From: Durusdinium trenchii
Lineage: Eukaryota > Sar > Dinophyceae > Suessiales > Symbiodiniaceae
NCBI GenBank assembly: GCA_963970005.1
Contig: CAXAMN010001470.1
Span: forward strand, 270,812-334,811
DNA length: 64,000 nt
Direction of reading: 5' to 3'
Program-made: the position numbers and the translations under genes
The notes under the pieces: generated by a model
Databases searched by the model: none
Told to the model about the DNA's origin: nothing
The model's input: the letters and a program-made list of their open reading frames with translations, nothing else
Shown: one piece after another, positions 49,746 through 61,264 of the stretch
How the letters are laid out: each line of letters opens with the position of its first letter
Position numbering within the stretch: position 1 is the stretch's first letter

Positions 49746-51625
49746 TATATCGGCGCTGACAAGCGGCATCAAGCGGCCATGTGATTTACATGGTTTTGTT
49801 TTGGCGTTGCGGGAATGGGGGAATTAGGACTTGGTTTCGCGTCAGAATTTCATTCGAGTTGGTTCCTGGGGCAGGATAGTGATGTTCGATTGGATGTGTA
49901 TCCAACATGATGCTACATGCCCACGTGCATAGAAAGATGGGGGGCGCTTTTGAGATAGCGGGGGCAGGATGATGACGTTGGGTTGGATGCGCATCCACGA
50001 TGGCGCGACATGTACACATGCATTGGACAATCATGATATAAACAAAACACTGACAACAAAAGGCCACTTACATGCGCCTATACCAGTAACTTATTCATTA
50101 AAGCCATGATGTGGCCTGGCCTGTCCATCTGCTTCGCACCACGACTCTGTGCAAGCCCTACTGCCAGTCCAGCCGGAGCTAGAGGATCTTGGCCGTGCAG
50201 AATCAAGCTTGTCAAAAACCTGTCGAGTAGCGAAGGCCAAGTGCCAGAGTATTGCCTCGTCCACTTCAACTGGTTTTCATTGGTTTTCCTGCCTTGTCCC
50301 TGCTGGGAGGCTCGTGTCCAGTCGCAAACCGCCTTTGCGCCGCCTTTGGGGTGGCAGCTCCTTGTACATGCTGCCAAGTCACACGGTGTTTCAGTTAAGA
50401 GAAGAATATTATCTTGACTGTCTGACTTGCTGCATGACATGCTCCTCGATCCGTTGCAGCTCCAATGCAAGGTGGCAGGCGACTGCTTGCACCCTCTCCT
50501 CCTGCAAGCATAGGCGACGTCACGCAACTAATGATAAGACCGAAAGGTGACAAACAAACAAATTGTACACGAAACAACAACACTACTGTATAAAATGCCA
50601 AAATCTTAACTCTGTGGGGAAGCCCGCTGTTACTATGAAGGATATCGGTGCTTTCAGGAGCGGATGAATCATTCACAGACAGAAAACAAAGAGGAGGAAC
50701 TCCAAAGCACCTCATGTTCCACAGAAAGAATCCACCGGACTGCTGCATGTGCAGCGTCAGCATCAACAAAGCGGGAATGCTCCAGCACCTTCATTACCTA
50801 AGCGGATGCCATGATCAATAAGGTGGAAATCGTTCAATTCAAAGCTTCACAGTCAGCGCCCGGTCAAATACAAACATGGCACGGAGCTCGGATCCAGAGG
50901 GAAAGCTTCGAGCACTGTTTCCAGCGAAGGAGCATCCTGCACAATTCATCCGTTCCCAAAAGGCAGAAAAGCGCCAACATGGGTGAACGCCCTCAACATT
51001 CACTTGCTATGAATTTCATTGACTATTCCGGGTGTTCCTGTCCTTCGCAGATCCGGTGCCGCTGGTCAACGCCACATTTCGAGAAGTCATGACTGCTACT
51101 AATGCACCCTTGGCTGAGGAATGTTGGAGCTCAGAGCAAACATCGAGTCCAGACCGTGCAACTCGGATCGACTTAGCTTCTGGCAGCAGCCTCGGTCCTC
51201 ACCAACTCCTGGGTTGGTCGCTGTCTAGTTCAGTTCCAAAGCGTCACGAGAAACACCGGGCTGCCAGGCTGTTTTGTCATGTAGGCAAAGAGAGGCAATT
51301 GTAGCAAGGCGCTGAAAAAGACCTTCTATTTCAGGGACCTTCGCAAGAAGTGAGAATCGTGATTCAAAGAATCTCATCTGCAAGTTCATGACAAATGTGA
51401 CTTATACACACGCTTCAACCCTTTGCAGCCTTCGCATGATTCCTTCTTTGTGCTCACTCTATGTCAAGTACTCCCCTGATGTGCCGCTTCCAAAAGCCCT
51501 TCCACCCATGGAGATTGGGCTCTTTTGACAAGCATGCACAGAAAGCCTTCGCAGCTCCGTATCGGTGGCACAGGACCTGAGTTTTTGGTGTTTATTAGGG
51601 GATCACTGATCAATCTAGCAGCACC
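49746..51625. other. No gene recognised
   Basis: Contains a diverged internal duplication near 49868-50000 (GGGGCAGGAT(A/G)(G/A)TGA...GATTGGATG(T/C)G(T/C)ATCCA). ORFs are short, low-scoring and without domains. Confidence 0.4.
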
Positions 51626-51630
51626 CTCCT

Positions 51631-51720
51631 ATTGGGTTGGAAGCCATCGCTAGTAGGTTGGAGGCCATGGCCTTTAGGTTGGAGGCCATTGCTTGTAGGT
51701 TGGAGGCCATCGCCTCCAGG
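51631..51720. repeat. 21-bp tandem repeat TAGGTTGGAGGCCAT
   Basis: Four units of TAGGTTGGAGGCCAT plus a variable six-base spacer. The same phrase brackets the repeat block at 25709-25850. Confidence 0.85.
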
Positions 51721-52173
51721 CAACCGTTCTTGTGCAGGGAATGACGCTGCAAATTGAGTTCCAGCATGCACAAAAAAGTCGGACCAAAGTGAAAAGTAAT
51801 GATTCCTTAAAAAATAAACCAATACGACCACACAAGAAAAGCTCTGGAAAGGCAAGTCCCTTGTTTACCCAAGAAAGGCTCAGAATGAATCTTCCTAAAC
51901 GATCCTAAACTGTGCTTTTCCTCCAACTCTCAGGATACAGGATGGAAAAAAATGCATTAGTCCTGTTGAACTTGTCAAATTCTGCATCTTCCGAGGTCTG
52001 GACTGTCACTAAAACTTTCAGCGCAGCTGCACGAACATGGAAGTCTTCATCGTCCAACACAAAAAAAAGAGCCCCATACCTTGGGAAGAATCATTGCGCC
52101 ATCTCCGATCATCCCACGATCCGAAGTATGGTCAGTATCGTCGGCGATATGAAGGAATGATGGCGGAGAATTC

Positions 52174-52271
52174 ATAGATAGATAGATAGATAGTTAGATA
52201 GATAGATAGATAGATACGTACGTACGTACCGACATACATACATACATACATACATACACACATACATACAT
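52174..52271. repeat. (GATA)n-(CGTA)n-(CATA)n compound microsatellite
   Basis: GATA units give way to CGTA and then to CATA units, which end exactly where the non-LTR element begins. A CATA array also closes that element at its other end (57350-57465). Confidence 0.95.
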
Positions 52272-52798
52272 GGATAGCAGGGAGATTGACCTCGGCCTGA
52301 TCCAAGAGATCCTCGGCTACAACACATTCTTTGCTAGTGATCTTGATCTTCCTCTTGGCCAGTACTGCAGACCTCTACGGCACCTGGCAGTGCTCGCTTG
52401 GCTTCAACGCGGACATCCACTTGGACTGGCGCTACTTCTCACTGGTGCTCTCTGGCCTGTTCGAGTTCGGTGCCCTGACCTTCACCCTTTTCCAGCACAC
52501 CTTACTCGACCCTGAGGTCCTCCCCATCCTGCTTATGACTACTCAGTGGGGACGGGCATACATGGTGCGCAAACACACCTCCTGCTCGAATTGGATCTAC
52601 ACTGACAAACTCAGACCAGGCACAAAATGCAGGAGATGTGGAACATGGTAGCCAACCCTCTACCAGGACTACGGGTAAGGGGAAGGGCTATGGCAAACCA
52701 GCCACCAAGGTAGATGCTCGACATCGACCATGGCTTGATCAAGCGCTGCAACAGGAGGCAACAAGAGTTACTCTCCACGGCACGGTCAAGCCTCCCAG

Positions 52799-53470
52799 AT
52801 GACACCCAAGCCAAGTTGCAAGCAATGGGCATTGGCCCGACAAAGCCTGAAGAGTGGTGAGACCCTTCAAAGTGATGTCAATGCCACGATCCTTGCACGT
52901 TTGTTAGCTCTGGTACAAGCCACCAACCACCCTTTCGTGCTCCTGGGCGACTGGCAAAACAGCCCAGGTAGCATCTCAAGCACGGTGCTGCCATCAAAGT
53001 TCCACTTTGAAGTGCTTGCCCCTGATGTCAGTCTACTCTCAGGGAACGTCATCGACTATGCCCTGATTCACACCAGCCTGGCCAGCACCACATCACTCAC
53101 CACTGAGTGGGCTATTCCTTGGCGACCACATGCACTCCTCTCGTACCACTTCAACATCGAGGAAGCAACCAAGGAATACCGGCAGATCCAGCAATTTCCA
53201 CCACTACCAGCCACGCCGGACATAGACTTCAGGCCTTGGACCACGTACAAATCCACTGCTTACGAGCTCGACCTCTATGGCAACCCGCACAATGACACAG
53301 CACAGCAGTGGGCGGATTGGCTCTCGTGCACAGGAGCACCCTTGGGCTGCTCAAGGAAGGGGTTCCAGCCTAAGGGCATGCCACAAACCCCTGACACCCA
53401 GCCATACAGTCACTACCTGGAAACGAGGCCTTTTGGGAACAACTACGGGCCAGGTTCCAGCTGGCCGTAA
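52799..53470 (+). pseudogene. LINE endonuclease domain (C-terminal part) and linker
   Basis: Residues 44-54 (HPFVLLGDWQN) match the GD-x-N metal-site motif of the exonuclease-endonuclease-phosphatase fold. NVIDYALIH at 83-91 matches the S-x-I-D-Y motif, and RPH at 109-111 gives the catalytic-type His. These nick target DNA to prime reverse transcription. The N-terminal half (first catalytic Asn and Glu) is upstream in another frame. The first ATG here is not a true start. The linker toward the RT follows (YRQIQQFPPLPATPDIDFRP). Confidence 0.8.
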
Positions 53471-53529
53471 AACAACCCTCACAGCAAGCACGAGGACCGG
53501 CCAAAGGGTTCACGCAAGCCACCGCTGAT

Positions 53530-54300
53530 GTGCCCAAACACTGGGTTGGCGCTCCCACATGGGGACAATTCCTAGACACCTGTCATCATTGGAGGCATTA
53601 TCACGATGAACATGCAGCCAAGCTGATTTGTCACACCATCGAACATCAGCTCCAGCTTGCCCACCAGGCAGCCAACGATGAAAACCATCTCCAGTACAAA
53701 GCATGGCTACAGCAAGGCTATACCAAAGGCCTGAAAGGGCTCTTCCGAAGCCTACGCAGCAGCGAGCTGGCCTGGGAAAGACCATACAGAGATTTGCCTC
53801 CGGACGAACGAATGACTCAAAGACTCAAAGAATGGGGGAAGCTCTGGCAAATCCGGCAAGAAGACCAACCACCGGAACGACTTACACTCCAAGCGCTGGC
53901 CAAGCAGCAAGGACAGCAGTTAGAGCCAATTACTCTCAGCCAACTCACGTGGGCCCTCCGCAACCTGCCTGATAAAGCTTGTGGACCTGATGCAGTAACT
54001 GCCCAACTGCTGCGCACAGCACCACCACTTGCGGTCAGGGCCCTCCTCAAGCTCTACCAAGACATGGAAACCAAGGTTCAGCTGCCCACACAGCAGCAGA
54101 TGCACATGGCGGTGATGCTCCCGAAAAACGCGGCCAAAGAACGTCCCATCACACTCACATCCCTGCTTTACAGGGTTTGGCGCCGCCTGAGAAAGCCCTT
54201 GCTGGATGAATGGCAAAAACAACTTCCTGCCACCATGAAGCATGACAGAGCCCGACCAGGGGCGCAAGTGCTCTATGTTGCCCTCTGGAGCAACTCTTGA
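53530..54300 (+). pseudogene. LINE reverse transcriptase, N-terminal half
   Basis: The frame contains LTWALRNLPDKACGPDAVTA (the K-x-G-P-D LINE motif), MAVMLPKNAAKERPITLTSL (K..ERPI.L.S) and YRVWRRL, then stops at 54300. A frameshift just before the stop moves the continuation to the ORF starting at 54297. An upstream helical linker connects to the endonuclease. Confidence 0.85.
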
Positions 54301-55184
54301 GGCAAGAAGTGCATAGAGCAACTGGAAGACATGGAGTGACCTGCCTCATGGACATGTCCACCTTCTACGACACCATCAACCTCCAGAGGCTCCAAACTGA
54401 AGCCCTGAACTTGCAGTACCCTCCACTGATGCTGGAAATGGCTACGCAGGTCTATCATGGCCCCAAAGCCATCGTTGCTGAGCAGGAGATGACACCATTC
54501 TTCACAGTGACCCATGGAGTCCCAGCCGGCTGCCCCCAAGCACCCCTGTTAGCCAAGGCGGTGCTGGCACCGGCATTGCAACCATGGCAACAAGCCAATC
54601 CCACCATACACCTCTCCAGTTGGGTTGACGATGTAGGTTTTGACACGGCCAGCCGAACACCAGTCCAAGCAGCTAAAGCATCAGTAGCTGCCTACCGAGA
54701 CCTCCATGCGCGGCTGCTTCAACTCGGCCTACAAGTGAATCCGAAGAAGACAGCCTTTGTCACCACTGACAAGGCTACCGAAAAAGAACTGAGGGCATTG
54801 CTCACCGAGGACGATCCCCAGATTGCACCAGTCATGAGAGACTTAGGCATAGACCACCAAGCTGAAACAACGCATCAAAAAAGCCAACCACAGGAAAATC
54901 AAGCTGAGGAGCCTCAAGATCCCAGCCCTCAAAGTCAGGCTACGCCTTCATCGAGGAGCCCTCAAAGCCAAGGCCTCGCCCCACGCTACAGAGCAGCCCT
55001 GAGGCACAGCATGGCCAAGCACCTGGGACATCACACGGGAGGGCTCCTGGATGTCATCTATGATATCCATGCCAAGCGCTACATCGACCCTGCAGATCAA
55101 GTCATCACATCAAAGCCATACACCACCTCATCCAAGCCTGGCCACCAGATCAAATGCCAGCCCTCGAACAAGCTTGGCAACTGA
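54297..55184 (+). pseudogene. LINE reverse transcriptase, catalytic half
   Basis: Motif A is CLMDMSTFYDTI (catalytic Asp 19). Motif B is THGVPAGCPQAPLLAK. Motif C is SSWVDDVGFD (WVDD at 109-112, replacing the more common YADD). The thumb region follows (LQLGLQVNPKKTAFVT). After about residue 195 the frame turns low-complexity (QKSQPQENQAEEPQD) while another frame reads LKVRLRLHRGALKAKA, so a further frameshift lies near 54.88 kb. Confidence 0.85.
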
Positions 55185-55360
55185 CCAGACAGCAGCTGCA
55201 GGACAAACAATACCCATGGTATACTGTTCGAGGACCCTTGGCTGCCACGATCGTCTACCTCCTTGAATGGGGCTGGCAACTGAGGGACTTACTGCACTGG
55301 CACAGGCCAGGAACCTAGCTGCTTCTCGCTGAAGAGCTCCATCTTCAGCAACCTTGGTGG

Positions 55361-56932
55361 GTGCTTGAACGAACCCTCACCAGAGAAGCTCAGCAGCAGC
55401 GTACCTCCAGACTAGCCAGCAAGCCGCACTGCCAAGACTTGTTGACGGGCTTGGATTGGCACACATACCGGCAAGTGAGGAAACACCTCAAGCAGCAACA
55501 GCAGCATCACCTCGACACCTGGGTTCAGGCGGCACTTCAGTACCGTGATGCGCACCAGACCAAAAACTGTCCACAGTGCCATGTCCCGGCCACAGCAAAA
55601 CACATTCTCTGGTTGCGCAAATGGCACAAGACTCAAAACCATGAACCCACGCCGCCAGAGTGGATGAACCGCATCACTAGTCAAGAAGAAGAGGCCTTAT
55701 GGGCACATGGGTGGATTCCTCTTGAACCACAAGAAGCCAGAACTCAGCAGCACCCACTCCAGGGCCAAGGATGCTGGGCAGGCATGCAGGTCATCCCGCT
55801 TCAACAACATTGTGGCTGGGCTTTCACTTTGGACGCAACTCCCTCCACCTATGACCTCAGAAGCCAGATGTGGATCTTTGGACTCTGTGCCCACAACATG
55901 GCCCTGGGGCAACTCAAGAAGCTGGGCTCAATCACTGGGGTCGCAGCAGGAGCACAAACCAAGGTCCGTGCTCTTCTCACTGGACTGGTTGCCCTCACTC
56001 ACCACACGGCTGACCATGTCAAGGTGATTGTCCAGATGGCATCAGTGTGGGAAGCTTGGCACCATGAGAAGCATCGACGCCCATACCAAGACATCCTGGC
56101 TGAAGTACCACCCCAAGACTTTAAAAGAGTCACGGTACTCTACATCAGCAAAAACACCAGGACACCAGACACCCCAGCCAACGAGCCTCAACTCCGGCGA
56201 AGGCAAAGGGAAACAGCACTTGCAGCCTGGGAACGAGCCAAGACCCTCTACGACAGCAAGCAGGAGGAGTGGCAGGAAACCCTTGACCAAGATCATAAAC
56301 TGATCTATGAACATGCAGTCAAGCGACTCACCAAGATCTATGCCGACAGCCAGCACTATGTGCACCAAAAGGCACCCAAGCACCAAGGCAAGCAAACGAA
56401 GCAATACAAGAAGGAGCTCATCAACCGGTGCCGCCAGGCATGGGATACAGAGCACCGCCACTGGGAGCAACACCAGAGAAGGGGTTTTCAATGCCGCAAC
56501 TGTGGCCTGCGGACGCACCAAGGCCTGACAGCTGAAGTCCTGGAAGCCAGGTTAGCCGAAACGTGCCCTCAGAAGGTGTTCACGGAGGTTGTCACCTCGC
56601 CTGACAAGGGAGCACAACTACCCAGAAAACTCACAAGGGCGCAGCAGATCAAAGTCCTGCTGGACAACCAACCAGAGCAACCCACACCAGGCAAACACCA
56701 GCTTGCAGAGACAACAGGGTACCTGAAATGCTTGGTTTGCAACCTCAATATCCACAAAAGGGTCAATGAGGAGGCTTTCAACAACTTCACACAAAGCCCA
56801 TGCATCAACCAAGCCTATCAGGCTGAGCACCCCGGCCATCCAAGCCATGCACTTTGGCAAGTTGGAGAGAGAGAGTTAAATGCACGCAATGCGGCGCCCA
56901 ATGGAACTTGGATGGCCAGCAACGCATCATAG
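55361..56932 (+). pseudogene. LINE C-terminal region with zinc-binding motifs
   Basis: The 523-codon frame has C70-x2-C73-x7-H81 with H89 (NCPQCHVPATAKHILWLRKW), the position of the cysteine/histidine finger that follows RT in many LINEs. Residues about 150-290 have a weak RNase H-like pattern (WAFTLDATPSTYDL). Its second acidic residue is not obvious, so that call is tentative. A long charged helical region and two more cysteine pairs follow (FQCRNCGLRTHQ, YLKCLVCNLNIHK). It overlaps the final ORF at 56854. Confidence 0.65.
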
Positions 56933-57228
56933 CGACACAGGCCTTTCACAAGGTCTGTAAAGGGGCTGGAGGCAAGCGCACACCACCGATCAGCACCTTC
57001 TTCCAAAAGAAGCAGGACAAGTCCAGCAGCCACAGCTCCGGGCCCTCTCTACCAGAGGATCAGGCGCCAACTAGGCCCACACCACGCAGGCTGAACTTTC
57101 CCACGACCCTCGATGAGGTCGAACAGGAGGCACTCACTCAGGACATGTCAGCACTGGCCAAGACACCCAGCCACAACGCTGACACCAGTGCAGAGAACGT
57201 GCCTGACATAGAAGTCGACTACTTCTAG
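56854..57228 (+). pseudogene. LINE C-terminal tail with a zinc ribbon and PIP-like motif
   Basis: The 124-codon frame continues the preceding ORF after a frameshift. VKCTQCGAQWNLDGQQRI and FHKVC give a C-x2-C...C pattern. TPPISTFFQKK resembles a PCNA-interacting (PIP) box core I-x-x-F-F without the leading Gln. The acidic end (NVPDIEVDYF) reaches a TAG 121 bases before the CATA tail, consistent with the true C-terminus. Confidence 0.55.
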
Positions 57229-57349
57229 AGCACTGTGGAGGAAACCTTTCAGCCAACCTGGCCAAGACCCACTGAGATGCGGTTGCAAGTGAGGCGAAAG
57301 GCCTAGATTCTCGCGCCGGCCAAATGGCCTTGATATGCAACTCTAGGAA

Positions 57350-57465
57350 AAAATGCATACATGCATTCATGCATGCATACATACGTACATACATACCTAC
57401 ATACATACATACATACATACAAACATACGTACATACATACATACATTGCATACATTACATTACAT
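57350..57465. repeat. (CATA)n microsatellite at the LINE 3' end
   Basis: CATACATACATA with TGCA, CGTA and CCTA variants, then CATTACATTACA. It serves as the element's tail and mirrors the array at 52215-52271. Confidence 0.95.
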
Positions 57466-57469
57466 TACA

Positions 57470-58355
57470 TCACATACATGCACATATATATGTATATATA
57501 CAGAGGCAAAAGCAATTTATCGTACTCCAAGGAAAAGTTGGCTCAGTGACCTCCCATCTCGCACATCTTCGGGCATGTTGCCAGGGCTCAACGGGACGTC
57601 TCTGCTTTGCATCATCCTTCGCGCAACAGAAAACCATCAAAAACAAAAAATGTCATTCGTTTAGACGCAATCATCTTGACAAGGCAGAAATAAGCAGGAA
57701 TCTCAAACCTTTTGTCAGGGCAAAGAGGCCTCCTCCTTCTGAAATGGAGGTATTCGAACCTTGGGGATAAGAATCTGGAAAAGCATTTAGTCTAAGCTAG
57801 TGTGCTCTTGCACTACGCTCAGCTCCTAACAGCTCTGTTCAACACCTGTGACAGAGTACCACACCTTCAAACCCTGAATTCGCGTCTGCTACTAAAAGCA
57901 AGCTGATAAAAAGTTGTCAAAGGTTGTTGGTGCGCGAGAGCCTCCGGGTCCCATCTTGGAAGCTGCTGCAGCGCCGCCAGCGCTGCCAGGCGTAGCTCAG
58001 GCGCCAGGAGCTGGGTCAACAGCGCTTTCAGCAGCTCCTTCAAAGCTTGGTTCGTAAGGGTTGAAGAGAGGCACACAAGAAGAAAACACAGAGAAGATGT
58101 ACTTTGGGAATGCACCATGTGCAGTACTTCTCTAAAGCTTTCGGAAACAGAAATCAACATCATCCCGGTAAGACACCCCAAACAATGATAAATATATATA
58201 TATAACAAAACAAGGGAGAATGAGCGAACTTCCACACATTGGAACACACATGACAGCACACATAGGTGAGAACACACATTGAAAGCTCCAGTAAACACAT
58301 GAGAACATCCTGAAAGCTGCTGCAGAGCTGCCCCTGCAACGAAATCTGCACTCGA
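57470..58355. other. No gene recognised
   Basis: ORFs are short and unsupported. ATATATATATA occurs near 58190-58203. Confidence 0.35.
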
Positions 58356-58359
58356 GGTT

Positions 58360-58455
58360 CAGAAAACGCTGCGCTTGCTACAAAGCGCTGCGCCTGCCAC
58401 AAAATCAAGTATAAAGCCTTGCGTTTGCCACGAAATCTGCATCTCGAGGTTCACC
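58360..58455. repeat. Dispersed CTGCGCCTGCCAC(G/A)AAA repeat, third locus
   Basis: Three variants of GCGCTGCGCCTGCCACAAAA occur here. The same phrase is repeated in both 5' cassettes (about 525-690 and 5228-5400), more than 50 kb away. Confidence 0.7.
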
Positions 58456-59340
58456 CTCAATCAAACCCAGCCTTAACCATTGCCGTGCGGCCGTGAGAAC
58501 CACTAGCGTGACCACACTGCTACACAAAAAGCAAACAATCAGTCGAAGTATGTATTATAACATATATATATATATAGGTATAGACAGTTTGGGTCATTCA
58601 GCTGCGCGATTTTAAGTATTTATCTACAAACAATTCGCTTCAGGACTGGATGTCCAATATGGTTTCAGGCAGTTCGATCAACCCTCCAGAAACAGGCCTT
58701 CTCAAGAATTATTTGCTCGTCGCTGATAGTTTCAAAGTCTCTGAACCTCGACACAAGATTGGCCGTTTCACGCATCTGATCTTCAAGGTGAGGTTCGATT
58801 CACTCTCGAATCACTTGCACATGTCGGATTGTTGGGGGATCTGACTTCCTTGTGGCAACTCCACTAATCTGAACGCAGGGACACGTGTGCGCTCCGTGGT
58901 CGAAAATGAACGCTTTGCAGTTCCACCGTGTGTTCGATATCGCGCCCAGAGAAATATCGAAGTGTGCGCTCTGTCATTTGGACCGAAAATGTTTTCGGAA
59001 AACGAAACTGTAAGTCCAGCGACCAAGTGTTACTGTTGACCCAGCCACAACTTCGGCAGCTCTCGGCAAAAAGTAGTGCGTCGTGACAGAGAAGCATTGA
59101 AAAGTCCCGCAACGATGGCCTTCGCAATATTTTTAGGCTCTGAATTTCTGGAAAACCGTTGCACTGTGGACAACATCCACACCTCCAACTGACGAAGCTG
59201 CACGGACCTGGCATGGCACAAGCACAATGTTATATGCTTTGTCGCCTTCAGCTGTCACATAGCCAAGCTACATCTCATACAGCATCAAGCACTCCAAACC
59301 AGCTTTGGGCCTGCACTCTGGACAACACCACCCATAGTAG
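58456..59340. other. No gene recognised
   Basis: A TA-rich run sits at 58563-58577. Short ORFs on both strands show no motif. Confidence 0.35.
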
Positions 59341-59365
59341 CAGGACAAAATGTAGGGATATGTTG

Positions 59366-59880
59366 ACGTATATAAATATATATATATATATATTGGTTAC
59401 TGATGAGATAGGATTCTACGGACCATGTTTTGGAATACACCAGGACACATGAGATAGGACTAGGTCGTCATCAAGAATCCTGGGACACATGAGATGGAAA
59501 AGGGTGCGTTCACTGAACCCTGTTTTTTCGGCCTATCTCATGTGTCCGCATTGCCAAGAATGCAATGAAAAGTTGGGGAAACTAAGCTGGATTGTTTTTC
59601 TCACATGTTTGAAACTCCAAAACCGCAGTCAATCCTGTTTGAAACTCCAGCGCTTTCAAGCGTTTTGTCAGCTGGCTGACTATGCTGCAGGATGTCACGC
59701 AACCACCTCATTCAGATCCTGTCTCATGTGGCTAGGCAACCTCTAGCGGGCTTAGTGTAAAGATCCCAGTGGACGCTCCAATGAAAATGTGTTTTGGGGC
59801 CCACAAGTGGCCCCACACCACACGAGATAGGAAAGCGTATGGACACTTTTTTGCTATGTTTTGGGCACATGAGATGCGCC
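59366..59880. repeat. CACATGAGATAGG-rich stretch after an (AT)n run
   Basis: An AT microsatellite (59366-59392) is followed by six or more phrases of CACATGAGATAGGA or its reverse complement CTATCTCATGTG, in both orientations, over about 500 bp. The pattern suggests nested small palindromic repeats. No coding region. Confidence 0.6.
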
Positions 59881-59948
59881 AACCTCAACCGGCGCATACA
59901 TTTCACTACTCCCGTCTCATTAGTATCTAAAAGATATATATATATATA

Positions 59949-60494
59949 TCCAGACGGGTTTACTTCAGACTGCGAGTGTTTTAACCTCACATGTTCGTTC
60001 ATACGCTATTCGCGCTGTTTTTTGAGCATCCGTTTGCGGAATTTAGCACGGTATGTACGCATATTTACCGCGCGTTTTTTCATCGGCCGATGTAAAACAC
60101 ACTGTAATTACGACTTCAGAACTGTGCCATGATTCCGATGGTTCTGGTCGGATGGCAGGTTAACGTTCAGTTCAAATTGCACGCTCGTACAGAAGAAGCC
60201 CTTCTACGTTGCTACACAATGCGAACGACTGAGTGTGGGGTGGGGGTGTGGGGCGGGGTTGGATGTGGATGTTAACGATCGGTGCAAATTGCACGCTCAT
60301 ACAGAAGAAACCCTTCTACCTTGCTACACAATGCGAACGACTGAGTGTGGGGTGGGGTGGGATGTTAATGTTCGGTTCAAATTGCACGCTCATACAGAAG
60401 AAACCCTTCTACGTTGCTATACAACACTAGTACTCGCGTTGCGTTGCGCATGCATATTTGCTTGCACACCTGCGTGTTTAAAACCCGTCTGGAT
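59949..60494. mobile_element. Small foldback element with tandem core
   Basis: ATCCAGACGGGTTTA at 59949 is mirrored by TTAAAACCCGTCTGGAT ending at 60494, giving terminal inverted repeats of about 15 bp around 545 bp. An AT microsatellite borders its left end. The core holds three tandem units (60163-60425). No ORF of note. It is a MITE-like candidate; no target duplication beyond TA-rich flanks can be fixed. Confidence 0.45.
60163..60425. repeat. Tandem repeat of about 100 bp, three units
   Basis: Each unit contains CAAATTGCACGCTC, TACAGAAGAA(G/A)CCCTTCTAC, TTGCTACACAATGCGAACGA and CTGAGTGTGGGGTGGGG. AGAAGAAACCCTTCT is partly self-complementary. Confidence 0.9.
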
Positions 60495-60498
60495 TTAT

Positions 60499-60526
60499 TC
60501 ATATCTAACCTAAGTTAGATATGAAT
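60499..60526. repeat. Perfect 12-bp-arm palindrome
   Basis: TTCATATCTAAC, four bases CTAA, then GTTAGATATGAA. It lies five bases beyond the right end of the foldback element and could form a cruciform. Confidence 0.85.
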
Positions 60527-60999
60527 CCTGCAGGGCTAGCCGCGCAATATTCCAATATGCTAGCACTCCATGTACGGAATATTGTTTTACACCTGCGGCC
60601 CAAAACCATCGCGCAGCTATACTCTGCTCCCGGGGTCGCAGAACAGTAGCCATATTCTCTGTTCTGTAGACAGACACCCGATTCTTTTGGAAGAGAGCTT
60701 GAACAAAGAGAGGCAAAGCTTGGACTAAGAAGGGGCAAAGGTACCAATACAGGGGGTTCCAAATTAAGTAAACGGCGCTTCTTGTTTCCTCAGGAAGTGG
60801 AACCCAGCAATCTCCATATATTGGAAACCAGCAGCCCAATCTCGCTGGTTTGTGAATACCGGGTACATCGTTCGACGCGACGAAAGTGCATCGAGCCGTC
60901 GAGCCGTCTAAAGAAATGCTATTTGTCTTCCCAAAAAACATGAAAACGTTAAAAAAACGTGGTGTTTCACAAACTTGTCACAGTCTTAAATAAACCCGT

Positions 61000-61264
61000 A
61001 AGGATACATATATATATATATACACGCTAGCCTTCCCAAAAAACCAACCTGCTTTTGATTATCTCAAAGCTAGGTCTGCTGTATTTTAATGTCAGTTCTA
61101 ATGTAGGTAATTTGCTTATACTTGAATTTATGTGTAATTAGTTTGCAATTTCAGCTAGTTCAAAACTTGTGCGTATCAATTTCTGTTGCTTTACGGTTCT
61201 AGTGTAATTCCATTTTTTGCTTTGCAGTTGAAGTTTGATTAAATCCAATTTAGCTTCACCTACG
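61000..61264. other. AT-rich, no gene
   Basis: Contains an (AT)n run at 61008-61023 and otherwise featureless AT-rich DNA. Confidence 0.4.

Larger units (their letters stand above)
52272..57349 (+). mobile_element. Degenerate non-LTR (LINE-type) retrotransposon
   Basis: On the plus strand the order is apurinic-type endonuclease, reverse transcriptase, zinc finger, possible RNase H-like region and C-terminal cysteine motifs, with no LTRs. At least four frame breaks occur (near 52.8, 53.5, 54.3, 54.9-55.3 and 56.9 kb), so this copy is dead. It has no poly(A) tail; instead it ends in a CATA-type microsatellite like the one at its 5' boundary. The 52272-52798 segment holds the N-terminal part of the endonuclease region in broken frames, including TKCRRCG. 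Confidence 0.88.

Noticed and set aside
55700..56300. Firm RNase H domain call in the LINE
   Set aside because: Only the first Asp-like strand is plausible; the other catalytic acids cannot be placed, so it is mentioned only as tentative.
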